From positions 26,274 to 90,273 of the forward strand of contig UQWK01000002.1 in the NCBI GenBank assembly GCA_900544725.1: 64,000 bases of DNA. Direction: 5' to 3'. Both the position numbers and the translations under genes were made by a program. Positions within the stretch are counted from its first letter, which is position 1, and each line of letters begins with the position of its first letter. The notes beneath the pieces were generated by a model, which had not been told where the DNA came from, searched no databases, and saw nothing but the letters and a program-made list of their open reading frames with translations. Origin of the DNA: an uncultured Collinsella sp. (GTDB lineage: Bacteria; Actinomycetota; Coriobacteriia; Coriobacteriales; Coriobacteriaceae). Positions 35,694 to 43,612 of the stretch are shown here, in pieces.

Positions 35694-36419
35694 CTATGCA
35701 ACGTCCCAGGGCTGGAGTTCGTCGCCCAGGCAAACGATGCAGTCATAGAGCACGGTATGGCGCTCGGCAGGGTTGGCATCCCGATGAAAATGCCCGTAGT
35801 ACCAGCGCTTGTAATCCAAGCGGTCTTCCAGCTCATCGAAAAATGCCGTAAGCCGATCAACGGCGGGGCAATTCCAGCCGGGCGCCGGATAAAGCGTGGG
35901 CGAAAGCATGCGCGCAGAGCAGGTGTGGGTGATCACGTAGTCGACCTTCCAGCCCACGCTGTCGAGCTTTGCCCGCGCCTCCTCAAAGTTGCGCTCGTCC
36001 GGCAGCTCCTGTGGCCACCAGCTGGAATAGGGAATGCGGTATTCCTTATCCACGCTCGTGGCGCCACCCATGGTAAAGATCGTTGAGCCGTCGAGCTCAA
36101 AGACCTCGCCGCGCGTCAGGCGCCGGATGGGCGAGGTGTCCGATAGGCGCTGCGTGAGCCCGCCGTGCCACAACTCCATGGGGCGCTCCGCCCAGTGATC
36201 AAAACGCTCGTGGTTGCCGTCGACAAACAGCACGGTATAGGGGCGCGACTCCAGCCAAGCGATATCGGCGCATTCCTCGGCAGAGAAATCCCACGGAAAG
36301 CCGAAGTCGCCGGCAATGATGAGATAGTCATCGCTCGTCAGGCCATCCCCAAGCTCCCAGTCGCGGAGCTTTTGCATGTCAAGCCCACCGTGGATGTCGC
36401 CTGTCACATAGACCGTCAT
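35694..36419 (-). CDS. Calcineurin-like metallophosphoesterase
   Basis: Metal-binding motifs in order: VTGDIHGGLD, IIAGDFGFPW, VDGNHERFD, ITHTCSARM and YYGHFHRDA, the complete set for a two-metal phosphoesterase. I chose the ATG at 36419 (MTVYVTGDIHG), which brings the first motif to the N-terminus as in the family. About 241 residues. The substrate is unknown. It faces gluQ convergently. Confidence 0.88.
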   Translation of the reverse strand: MTVYVTGDIHGGLDMQKLRDWELGDGLTSDDYLIIAGDFGFPWDFSAEECADIAWLESRPYTVLFVDGNHERFDHWAERPMELWHGGLTQRLSDTSPIRRLTRGEVFELDGSTIFTMGGATSVDKEYRIPYSSWWPQELPDERNFEEARAKLDSVGWKVDYVITHTCSARMLSPTLYPAPGWNCPAVDRLTAFFDELEDRLDYKRWYYGHFHRDANPAERHTVLYDCIVCLGDELQPWDVA

Positions 36420-36504
36420 CGGATTACCACTTCCCTGTAAGTTGCTAGCCCACATTCTGCATGATCACTAAGCCAACCGTTCCAGCCCTTCCATCCCTTA
36501 GGGC

Positions 36505-36744
36505 TTACCCCTCGTTCTTCCATCCAAACGGATCAAACACCCAAAAAATCAGATCGAGCACGCCGCCGGTCATCATGGCGCCGGCAAGGGCCATACAAAC
36601 GTGCAGAGAGCTGGCGCTTCGGAGCACGTCGAATGGCCCCAGAACAGCCAGCAGCGCGACCGCTGCGCCGGCCACGCACAGCGCAAGGCACGGTCCCGCG
36701 TCCCTAACGCCCTTCTTTACAAGATGCTTTGCGTTGCCACTCAT
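36505..36744 (-). CDS. Small hypothetical membrane protein
   Basis: 79 residues from MSGNAKHLVKKGVRDAGP, with two hydrophobic segments (CLALCVAGAAVALLAVLG and VCMALAGAMMTGGVLDLIFW) and a short charged end. AAGGAG lies 11 bases before the chosen ATG, a rather long spacing. No family recognised. It is upstream of the metallophosphatase on the same strand. Confidence 0.55.
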   Translation of the reverse strand: MSGNAKHLVKKGVRDAGPCLALCVAGAAVALLAVLGPFDVLRSASSLHVCMALAGAMMTGGVLDLIFWVFDPFGWKNEG

Positions 36745-37354
36745 CAATATCGAACTCCTTAGAGGGTCGTCGTTCAGATGCATGCCGCCGCGACAGAGCA
36801 TGGCGGCAGGGTAAGTGTCGTATGTCGTGCGGACATCAATGGAGAAACCGCCTGCTCGACCAACCCTTGACGCCGCTTTGCTACCGGCACCCCATCCCCG
36901 CTACCGAGGTCTAATACTTTTCCCGCGAAGTGAACGTCTATTTTTGGACCCCTGAAGCATTCGCATTTTTCGATGGCAAAATCGCAGGATTCTGGCATTA
37001 AAAACCACAGGAAACGGCGCGCTCAAAGTGTCGATGCTTCGGGGGTCCGATTTAGCTCGTTCACTTCTCGGGAAAAGTATTAGACCTCGCTATCAGCCGC
37101 CTCATAGATTTGACCGCCCTTCCCTCATGCCGCGCAAAACCGGTCTTCCCCTTGCCTGCGCGTCCCGCGTCACGCGCTTCGCTACCCAAAAACTCATCCA
37201 ACATTAATCTTGGCTCAAGAATCGCTTAATCTATAACCTGCACTATAGAGTTCGACCAAGGGCGGGGCGGCACCGCGCAACGCAGGCCGCCGAACGCAAC
37301 GCTCGCGCCCGGGCAATCGCCCGGCGTCGCGCCCATCGAACGAAAGGACAGGTC
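36745..37354. other. 610-base gap before the DUF4342 operon
   Basis: Holds the long hairpin element at 36905-37089 (listed separately). The rest, 36745-36904 and 37090-37354, shows no coding sequence. TATAAC and TATAGA at about 37232-37251 could serve as -10 boxes for the operon, but no matching -35 box stands out. Confidence 0.45.
36905..37089. repeat. Long hairpin element, copy 1
   Basis: Outer arms CGAGGTCTAATACTTTTCCC and GGGAAAAGTATTAGACCTCG are perfectly complementary. Inside them lie GAAGTGAACG/CGTTCACTTC and GGACCCCTGAAGCAT/ATGCTTCGGGGGTCC. The centre contains CAGGAAACGG. Copy 2 is at 39985-40148. Confidence 0.75.
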
Positions 37355-37897
37355 ATGGACGACCTCGAAAAAGTTGAAACCATCCGCACCAAGTGCAACG
37401 TGAGCTACACCGATGCCAAGGCCGCGCTCGACGCCGCCGACGGCAACGTCCTGGACGCCATCATTTGGCTCGAGTCTCAGGGCAAGACGCAGACCACGTC
37501 GGCGCACGTCGCCACCGAGTCCGAGTCGGTCGATGAACCCTCGGCCGAGATGGTCGCCGCGCAGGCCGCCTACGAGAAGTCGAGCGAAAAGACCGACTTC
37601 TCCAAGAAGATGGACAGCGTGTGGGAGTACCTCAAAAAGCTCTTCCGCCTGAGTCTGGACACCAAGTTTGTCGCAACGCGCCGCGACGCCATCATCCTCA
37701 ACATCCCCATCCTGATCCCCATCATCGCGCTGTTTGCCTGGGGCGCCACGATTTGGCTGATGCTGCTTGGCCTGTTCTTTGGCATGCGCTACCGCATCGA
37801 CAGCGATGGCGACGTGCCCGGCAGCATCAACAACCTGATGGATCACGCCGCCGACGCCGCGGACGACATCAAGCAAAATCTGAACGACGACAAGTAA
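37355..37897 (+). CDS. DUF4342-domain protein
   Basis: 180 residues. A UBA-like N-terminus (LEKVETIRTKCNVSYTDAKA then ALDAADGNVLDAIIWLE) is followed by a Ser/Glu-rich linker. The DUF4342 part contains one hydrophobic segment (ILNIPILIPIIALFAWG and onward), and the end is acidic. The function is unknown. AAAGGACAG precedes the ATG. It is the first gene of an operon with a response regulator (18 bases downstream) and a kinase, so it may be linked to membrane signalling or be part of the sensory output. Confidence 0.83.
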   Translation: MDDLEKVETIRTKCNVSYTDAKAALDAADGNVLDAIIWLESQGKTQTTSAHVATESESVDEPSAEMVAAQAAYEKSSEKTDFSKKMDSVWEYLKKLFRLSLDTKFVATRRDAIILNIPILIPIIALFAWGATIWLMLLGLFFGMRYRIDSDGDVPGSINNLMDHAADAADDIKQNLNDDK

Positions 37898-37915
37898 TCG
37901 CAGACGGGGGCACGT

Positions 37916-38689
37916 ATGGCACGGATCCTGATCGTAGAGGACGAGGAGAAAATCGCCCGCTTTGTGACGCTCGAGCTGGAGCACGAGGGCTACCAGGTAG
38001 AGCACGCCGCCGACGGCCGTTCCGCCGTGGACCTTGCGCTGGAGCGCGACTACGATCTGATTCTGCTCGATGTGCTGTTGCCGCAGCTCAACGGCATGGA
38101 GGTGCTGCGGCGCGTCCGCAAGCACAAGGATGTGCCGGTGATTATGGTCACCGCGCGCGATGCCGTGATGGACAAGGTGGCCGGGCTTGACGCCGGTGCC
38201 GACGATTACCTGACTAAGCCGTTTGCCATTGAGGAGCTGTTCGCACGAATCCGCGTGGCGCTGAAGCGCGCGGAGGCCGTGCGGGCGGCTTCGGGCGTTG
38301 GCGGCGTCGGCGCCGGGACGGGCGCCGTGAGCGCCGATGCTGTCGCATCCCCGGCTGGCGACTCGGCCCAGACCGCCGCCGCGCCCTCCCCCGCCGCGCT
38401 CACCGTGGGCTCGGTCACGCTCGATCCGGATCGCCGCGAGGTCACGGTCGGCGGCTCGCCCATCGCGCTGACCGCCCGCGAGTTCGACGTCCTCGCTCTG
38501 CTTATGGCACACGCCGGCACCGTGCTCACGCGCGAGCGCATTGCGCACGAGGCACTCGGCTACGAATACGTGGGCGACACTAATAACGTCGACGTGCACA
38601 TCGCGCACCTACGCGCCAAGATCGAGGACGCCGGCAGTGCCCGCATCATCCAGACCGTGCGCGGGGTGGGCTATGTCTGCCGCGCGTAA
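37916..38689 (+). CDS. OmpR-family response regulator with Ala-rich linker
   Basis: The receiver domain starts ARILIVEDEEKIARFVTLEL, with the Asp in LILLDVLLPQLNGMEVL and the lysine in DDYLTKPFAIEELF. A Gly/Ala/Ser linker of about 45 residues joins it to the winged helix (LTAREFDVLALLMAHAG, ending TVRGVGYVCRA). 257 residues; the linker is unusually long. The following kinase gene overlaps its end by 17 bases. Confidence 0.92.
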   Translation: MARILIVEDEEKIARFVTLELEHEGYQVEHAADGRSAVDLALERDYDLILLDVLLPQLNGMEVLRRVRKHKDVPVIMVTARDAVMDKVAGLDAGADDYLTKPFAIEELFARIRVALKRAEAVRAASGVGGVGAGTGAVSADAVASPAGDSAQTAAAPSPAALTVGSVTLDPDRREVTVGGSPIALTAREFDVLALLMAHAGTVLTRERIAHEALGYEYVGDTNNVDVHIAHLRAKIEDAGSARIIQTVRGVGYVCRA

Positions 38690-39968
38690 CGCCGAAACCA
38701 AGCGCGTCACCTCCATCGCCCGCGCCATCAACTGGAGCTACATGTGGCGGCGCCTGGTAAGCTACGTCTGGCTGGATCTGTTGCTACTGGTTGTTGCGGC
38801 GGCGATCCTCGTCTATGGCTACAACCAGGCACTGCCCGCCGGCACGTTTACCGCGGGCTGGATCCCCAGCGAGTCCGTTCGCAGCATGTCGCTGACGCCC
38901 ACGCGCAGCTGGGACTTGACCACGCTCACCTATACCGTCGAGCTTGCGCGCACTACTAAGACCTTCCCCCTCGCGCAGGACCTCGTCGCACTGTGGCCCC
39001 TCTATATCGCTGTTGCTGGCTGGCAGGTCATCAGCGTGCTCGACATGCTCGGCGGCGCCCGTCGCGTGCGCCGTACCATGGCGCCGCTCAACGATCTAGC
39101 GCTGCGCGTGGACGAGCTCGGCCGCATGCAGCTCGCCGGTGGCAAGATGGAAACGCTCGAGCAGGCCATCGAGCGCGCGAGCGTCGACTCGCCAAGCGTC
39201 ACCACCGGCGACGCCGACTTGGCGAGCATCGAGGTCGCGCTCAACCGCCTGCTGCGTCAGATGCAAGAAGCAAAGCTGCAGCAGATGCGCTTTGTCAACG
39301 ATGCGAGTCACGAGCTGCGCACGCCCATCGCGGTGATTCAGGGCTACGTGAACATGCTCGACCGCTGGGGCAAAGACGACCCGGACGTGCTGGCAGAGTC
39401 CATCGCCTCGCTCAAGGCCGAAAGCGAGCATATGCAGGAGCTCGTGGAGCAGCTGCTATTTTTGGCGCGCGGCGATGCCGGTCGCACCGTGCTACGGCGC
39501 GCAAATACCAACCTGGCTGCACTGGTCGGCGAGGTTTGCGAAGAATCACAGATGATCGATGCCGGGCACGCATATCGGCTGGCGTATGATGCCGCACTTA
39601 CCAGCGACCCGCGCTGCAACGCATCGGTTGACGTGGCACTCGTTAAGCAGGCGCTGCGCGTGATCGTGCAAAACGCCGCCAAGTATTCGGACGCGGGCAC
39701 AACCGTCACGTTTGCCATAACGCCGGATGCGGGCGCGGGCACGATCGACATAAGCGTTGAGGACGAGGGCATCGGCATGAACCAGGAATCCGCAGCTCAC
39801 GCGTTCGAGCGGTTCTACCGTGCTGACAACGCGCGCGATGCCGGCGCGCAGGGCTCGGGTCTGGGACTCGCCATTGCCAAGTGGATTGTCGATAGCCACG
39901 GCGGCGTCATCGGTGTGACCTCGGTCGAAGGGGTCGGCAGCCGCTTTACGATTCGCCTGCCGCGGTAG
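38673..39968 (+). CDS. Sensor histidine kinase
   Basis: Two membrane helices (VWLDLLLLVVAAAILVYGYN and a second near WPLYIAVAGWQVISVLDML) flank an external segment of about 85 residues. A HAMP-like linker, the phospho-acceptor FVNDASHELRTPIAVIQGYV and the ATPase boxes NAAKYSDAG, DEGIGMNQES and GSGLGLAIAKWIV follow. I chose the ATG at 38673 (MSAARNAETKRV) inside the end of the regulator gene, which implies translational coupling. 431 residues, BaeS/CpxA-like layout. Confidence 0.9.
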   Translation: MSAARNAETKRVTSIARAINWSYMWRRLVSYVWLDLLLLVVAAAILVYGYNQALPAGTFTAGWIPSESVRSMSLTPTRSWDLTTLTYTVELARTTKTFPLAQDLVALWPLYIAVAGWQVISVLDMLGGARRVRRTMAPLNDLALRVDELGRMQLAGGKMETLEQAIERASVDSPSVTTGDADLASIEVALNRLLRQMQEAKLQQMRFVNDASHELRTPIAVIQGYVNMLDRWGKDDPDVLAESIASLKAESEHMQELVEQLLFLARGDAGRTVLRRANTNLAALVGEVCEESQMIDAGHAYRLAYDAALTSDPRCNASVDVALVKQALRVIVQNAAKYSDAGTTVTFAITPDAGAGTIDISVEDEGIGMNQESAAHAFERFYRADNARDAGAQGSGLGLAIAKWIVDSHGGVIGVTSVEGVGSRFTIRLPR

Positions 39969-39984
39969 GGGCGTCTCTCACGAA

Positions 39985-40148
39985 TCGAAGGTGAATGCTT
40001 TTCCGCGAAGTGAACGACCTATTTTGGACCCCCGAAGCATCCGCACTTTTTAGCGCCAAAACCGCAGGAAACGGTGCCTCCAAAGTGTCGATGCTCCAGG
40101 GGTTCGATTTCACTCGTTCACTTCGCGGAAAAGCATTCACCTTCGATT
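39985..40148. repeat. Long hairpin element, copy 2
   Basis: Perfect 34-base inverted arms: AATCGAAGGTGAATGC then TTTTCCGCGAAGTGAACG on the left, and the exact reverse complement ending CATTCACCTTCGATT on the right. Inside, GGACCCCCGAAGCAT faces ATGCTCCAGGGGTTC. The outermost bases differ from copy 1 but remain complementary. It lies between convergent genes. Confidence 0.8.
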
Positions 40149-40240
40149 TACGGCAGCCCGTCAGTCTCCCTCTCGGCATTAAAAATGGAGCAAGGCCACA
40201 CGCCTTACCCCATTTTTCGTTAGCTATGACAGTTTATGCG

Positions 40241-40615
40241 CTACTCGCGGCACAGATGCACGGCAAAGCCGGCGAACTCGCGCTTAAAGTACACGAGCTT
40301 GGTGCCGCCGTCGGGCAGCAACACGCGCGACTCCTCGTTGACCTCGAGCCCGCGCTCGGCAAACCACTTCTCGGCCGCATCGATGTCGTTGACGGCAAAG
40401 CCAATGTGGCCCTTGGTGCCACGACCGTTCTGCTTCATGACCTCGATCAGCGAATCGTTGAAGTACGAAACCGGGGTCTCGATAACGGGCAGCCCCATCA
40501 TCGTCGAGAACAGCTCCGCGATCTCCAGCGCATCTGCCGGGTCGGTGGCGTTAATGCCCACATGGGCAACGCGCATGCCAAAGAGCTCGACCGGGTTGGC
40601 GTTCTGCTCACCCAT
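40241..40615 (-). CDS. VOC-family protein
   Basis: 124 residues with one glyoxalase/bleomycin-resistance-like fold. It begins after a short leader with FGMRVAHVGINATDPADALE and ends LVYFKREFAGFAVHLCRE; HIGFAVNDIDAAEKWFAERG marks the second half. His and Glu residues could bind a metal. The substrate is unknown. It starts 11 bases after the stop of a PTS IIB gene, so both are likely on one transcript. Confidence 0.8.
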   Translation of the reverse strand: MGEQNANPVELFGMRVAHVGINATDPADALEIAELFSTMMGLPVIETPVSYFNDSLIEVMKQNGRGTKGHIGFAVNDIDAAEKWFAERGLEVNEESRVLLPDGGTKLVYFKREFAGFAVHLCRE

Positions 40616-40626
40616 ACAGTCAGCGC

Positions 40627-40914
40627 CTACTGAGCCATGACGTCGAGGACGGCCTTCTCGGCAGCAACGCGGTTCATGCCGGTCATGAAGGGCACGCCGC
40701 TCACGTACGGGCAAGTGAGGCCCTCGGGGGCAACGGTGGTGGCGATCAGCAGGTCGGCGCCCTCGTCGCAAGCGTCCTTGGCCTCGGAGATGGCGCACTG
40801 CACGATCTCGTACTTGCCGGCATAGCCGTTGGCGTCGAGCATGGTGGCGACCTTCTGGGCAACGAGCGTGGAAGTAGCAGCGCCAGCACCGCAAGCCAAA
40901 ACGATCTTCTTCAT
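40627..40914 (-). CDS. PTS IIB component, galactitol (GatB/SgcB) type
   Basis: 95 residues. The phosphocysteine lies in VLACGAGAATSTLVAQKV, as in the galactitol/lactose-fold IIB family. No IIA or IIC gene is next to it. It heads a two-gene unit with a VOC protein. It may take phosphate from a IIA encoded elsewhere or have a regulatory role. GGGAG lies nine bases before the ATG. Confidence 0.85.
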   Translation of the reverse strand: MKKIVLACGAGAATSTLVAQKVATMLDANGYAGKYEIVQCAISEAKDACDEGADLLIATTVAPEGLTCPYVSGVPFMTGMNRVAAEKAVLDVMAQ

Positions 40915-41077
40915 AGGTAATGTCTCCCTTCATGGTTTACTTTAGGTAAGTGTACCGCAGCGAGCGATGGCACTCAGCCTCGATGAGCTTTTATGCCAGT
41001 TTGCTTGCGCGCTGCGTATAATACATCTAGTACGTGTTGTCATACCGCTCGCCTTACGAGCGACTAAGGACTCTGAA

Positions 41078-41701
41078 ATGCCCGATTCCCGCACCCTCTG
41101 GACCACCGTCGTTATCATCTGTATCGCCATATCGGTGTTCTTTAGCGTCAAAAAACGCACCACGTTTAAACGCCTGCAGCAGCTTATGGCCGCTAAGCAG
41201 TGGGATGAGTTCGATCGCTTGCTCGACAGCAAGCTCACCAGCATGCTGTACCCACGCTACAACCGCGACTACCTGCGCCTGAACTCCTATCTGCTGCGCG
41301 AGGACCACAAGCGTGCCGACGAGATGTTCGACCTGCTGCTGGGGCTCAACCTGCCCAAGATGCAGCGCGTCGACCTGGTGATCAAGGCCTTTAACTACTA
41401 CGTTGGCCAGGAGGACCGCAAAAAGTCCAAGGAGTTGCTGCACGAGATCAAGGGCTTTGAGGGCGGTCAGGCCGAGGCAGTCGCGCACGAATGCCAGCTG
41501 ATGTACGACACGATGATCCTCAAGCGCCACAACGACATCCCCGAACTGGAGCGCATGCTCAAGGAGGCCGGTGACGACAAGGTCAAGAGCTGCCGCCTGG
41601 AATACCTGCTGGCCCTGCAGTACAAGAACAAGGGCGACGAGGCCAAGTTTGCCGAGTACTTGGAAAAGTCGGGGCAGCACTCGATGGCTGTCAACGCGTA
41701 A
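41078..41701 (+). CDS. Hypothetical membrane-anchored helical-repeat protein
   Basis: 207 residues. One N-terminal membrane helix (LWTTVVIICIAISVFFSV) is followed by a long helical region that resembles TPR-like repeats (for example QWDEFDRLLDSKLTSML and HKRADEMFDLLLGLNLPKM). I chose the ATG at 41078 because AAGGA lies eight bases upstream and TATAAT sits at 41017-41022. No family recognised. It ends 31 bases before the tRNA gene. Confidence 0.72.
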   Translation: MPDSRTLWTTVVIICIAISVFFSVKKRTTFKRLQQLMAAKQWDEFDRLLDSKLTSMLYPRYNRDYLRLNSYLLREDHKRADEMFDLLLGLNLPKMQRVDLVIKAFNYYVGQEDRKKSKELLHEIKGFEGGQAEAVAHECQLMYDTMILKRHNDIPELERMLKEAGDDKVKSCRLEYLLALQYKNKGDEAKFAEYLEKSGQHSMAVNA

Positions 41702-41732
41702 CGGGCGGCTTGTGCTAGACTTCTAATCTCAC

Positions 41733-41817
41733 GGGGGCGTGGCGGAATTGGCATACGCAGGAGACTTAAAATCTCTCGCCGCAAGGATTGTGGGTTCGAG
41801 TCCCACCGCCCCTACCA
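41733..41817 (+). tRNA. tRNA-Leu (anticodon UAA)
   Basis: The acceptor GGGGGCG pairs with CGCCCCT (one G-U), the D-arm contains GGAATTGGCATACGC, the anticodon loop is CTTAAAA (anticodon TAA), a variable arm is present as expected for a class II tRNA, and the T arm is GTGGGTTCGAGTCCCAC. CCA is encoded. A terminator follows at 41829-41866. Confidence 0.95.
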
Positions 41818-41875
41818 TATGGAGCTTCCGAGCCCGTGTCCCCCAGGGATGCGGGCTCGTTTCTTTCGGACGCCG
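41800..41875 (+). repeat. Direct repeat covering the tRNA-Leu 3' end, copy 1
   Basis: The 76 bases from GTCCCACCGCCCCTACCA through the terminator hairpin (CGAGCCCG/CGGGCTCG and TTTCTTT) recur exactly 196 bases later at 41996-42071. This copy includes the last 18 bases of the tRNA. Confidence 0.92.
41829..41866 (+). terminator. Terminator of tRNA-Leu
   Basis: Arms CGAGCCCG and CGGGCTCG with a 15-base loop, followed by TTTCTTTC. A second identical copy is at 42025-42062. Confidence 0.85.
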
Positions 41876-41995
41876 GTGGGGCTCGAACCCGCGAGGGGGC
41901 GAGCGTCAAGCGGACGCGCAGCGTCCGCAGCGAGCCGGCGAGGGCGCCGACAGGCGGCCGAAGCCGGTGCGTATTTGCGCAGCAAATACGCAGAC

Positions 41996-42071
41996 GTCCC
42001 ACCGCCCCTACCATATGGAGCTTCCGAGCCCGTGTCCCCCAGGGATGCGGGCTCGTTTCTTTCGGACGCCG
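41996..42071 (+). repeat. Direct repeat covering the tRNA-Leu 3' end, copy 2
   Basis: Identical to 41800-41875. Between the copies are 120 bases containing two short hairpins (GCGGACGC/GCGTCCGC and GCGTATTTGC/GCAAATACGC). The bases at 41877-41898 read, on the minus strand, like a tRNA T-arm (CGCGGGTTCGAGCCC). The arrangement recalls an attachment-site duplication, but there is no integrase in the window. Confidence 0.9.
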
Positions 42072-42164
42072 ATACAGATAGTAAGTTGTGGTGGAATAGT
42101 TCCTGTTTTGACTGGTTACCAGCTCATTTAAGAACTTTTTCACCGCAACTTAGATTGGCACTCC

Positions 42165-42250
42165 CACATTTTTCGATGGAAAAACGTGGTTGTCTCGCAT
42201 ATTTTCCGATGGAAAAACGTGGTTGTCTCGCACATTTTCCAAGGGAAACG
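42165..42250 (+). repeat. 33-bp tandem repeat array upstream of ATPase 1
   Basis: Two 33-base units (42165-42197, 42198-42230) differ in only two or three positions; each holds CGATGGAAAAACGTGGTTGT. A third, partial unit (CACATTTTCCAAGGGAAACG) follows from 42231. The array ends some 40 bases before the ATPase ATG; TATACT at 42263-42268 may be its -10 box. The bases from 42072 to 42164 show nothing recognisable. Confidence 0.85.
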
Positions 42251-42291
42251 CCCAAATGGCCTTATACTAGCCAAGAGAGTTGGGAGGCAAT

Positions 42292-43596
42292 ATGCAGCGA
42301 CAGCTTATGAGTGAACTTATCGCTTGGAAATCGAGAGCGAGTCGCAAACCCCTCTTGCTCAAGGGTGCCCGCCAGACAGGAAAGACTTGGCTTCTTAACG
42401 AATTCGCGAGCCAGCAGTATCGAAACGTCATTCGTTTCGACTTTATGCTCGAGCCGAGCGTACGCTCGCTGTTCGATGGAGACCTCGACCCCAAGCGTAT
42501 CATCTCCCAGATAGAGCTTCTGCGCGGCCAAACCCTAACGCCGGCAGACACGCTCATCATCTTTGACGAGATCCAAGAGGCGCCGCGCGGCATCACCTCG
42601 CTCAAGTACTTCAACGAGCTTGCGCCCGAATACCATATCGTCGCAGCCGGCTCCTATATGGGCCTCGCGCTCCGGCGCGAAAACGAGTCATTTCCCGTCG
42701 GCAAAATCGACCAGCTCACCATGCGTCCCATGGGGTTTACCGAGTTCGTTCGCGCCGTCGATGGCGACCCACTCGCCGACGCCATCCTTGCCGCAGACAT
42801 GAATCTTCTGGCAAACGTTACCGAGAAGCTCGAGCACTTGCTCAAGGAATACCTCGTTGTCGGCGGCATGCCCGAAGTCGTCTCCGCCTTCGCCGCGACC
42901 CGCGATTTCATCGAAGCCCGCAGGCTTCAGCAACAAATCATCGAGGCTTACGAATCCGATTTTGGCAAACATGCGCCCGCCCGCATCGTCGAGCGCATGA
43001 GGCTGGTTTGGAAATCCCTCCCCGGCCAGCTTGCAAAGGAAAACAAAAAGTTCATCTACGGAGCCCTTCGCCCCGGGGCGCGCGCACGCGATTTCGAAGA
43101 GAGTCTCCAGTGGCTCATGGATTACGGAATCGTTCATAAGGTGCCGCGCGTTTCCGCTCTCAGGGCACCGCTCTCGAGCTATGAGGACCTCTCGGGCTTC
43201 AAGCTGTTTTGCATCGACACTGGCATCCTCGGCGCGCTCTCCAACCTCCCACCGACCATCGTCCTAAACGGATCCGCTGTTTTCACTGAGTTTAAGGGCT
43301 CGCTCACCGAGCAATACGTCGCACAGGAACTCTTGCTGCAAGGCAAAATCCCCGCGTACTGGTCATCTAGCTCTGGCAATGCCGAAACCGATTTTGCTAT
43401 CGATCACATGGGGACTGTACTTCCGCTTGAGGTCAAGGCGGCGGAGAACCTTAAAGCGAAGAGTCTGAAAATAGCCTGCGAAAAATTCAAACTCATGCGC
43501 TGCGTGAGGACCTCCCTGGCGGCATATAGAGACGAGGACACGCTCGTCAATATTCCACTTTGGGAGATTGGACAGATCGACAAGCTGACAAAGTAG
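42292..43596 (+). CDS. AAA-family ATPase with DUF4143 domain (ATPase 1)
   Basis: The AAA_14 N-terminus has the P-loop LLLKGARQTGKTWLLNEF and Walker B LIIFDEIQEAP, followed by an AAGSYMGLALRRENESFPVG sensor region. The C-terminal DUF4143 nuclease-like part includes DTGILGALSNLPP, EQYVAQELLLQGKIPAYW and NAETDFAIDHMG...LEVKAAENL (D-ExK-like). GGGAGG lies four bases before the ATG. 434 residues. The biological role of the family is not settled. A diverged homologue is at 47260-48627, and both have repeat arrays directly upstream. Confidence 0.9.
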   Translation: MQRQLMSELIAWKSRASRKPLLLKGARQTGKTWLLNEFASQQYRNVIRFDFMLEPSVRSLFDGDLDPKRIISQIELLRGQTLTPADTLIIFDEIQEAPRGITSLKYFNELAPEYHIVAAGSYMGLALRRENESFPVGKIDQLTMRPMGFTEFVRAVDGDPLADAILAADMNLLANVTEKLEHLLKEYLVVGGMPEVVSAFAATRDFIEARRLQQQIIEAYESDFGKHAPARIVERMRLVWKSLPGQLAKENKKFIYGALRPGARARDFEESLQWLMDYGIVHKVPRVSALRAPLSSYEDLSGFKLFCIDTGILGALSNLPPTIVLNGSAVFTEFKGSLTEQYVAQELLLQGKIPAYWSSSSGNAETDFAIDHMGTVLPLEVKAAENLKAKSLKIACEKFKLMRCVRTSLAAYRDEDTLVNIPLWEIGQIDKLTK

Positions 43597-43612
43597 CCCC
43601 GTCCCAAAAAGA

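Noticed and set aside
41877..41898. A second tRNA on the minus strand
   Set aside because: Only a T-arm-like piece is visible; no acceptor, D-arm or anticodon arm can be completed.
41818..42291. Prophage or integrated island at tRNA-Leu
   Set aside because: The 3'-end duplication encloses only 120 bases and no integrase, phage or plasmid gene is found here.
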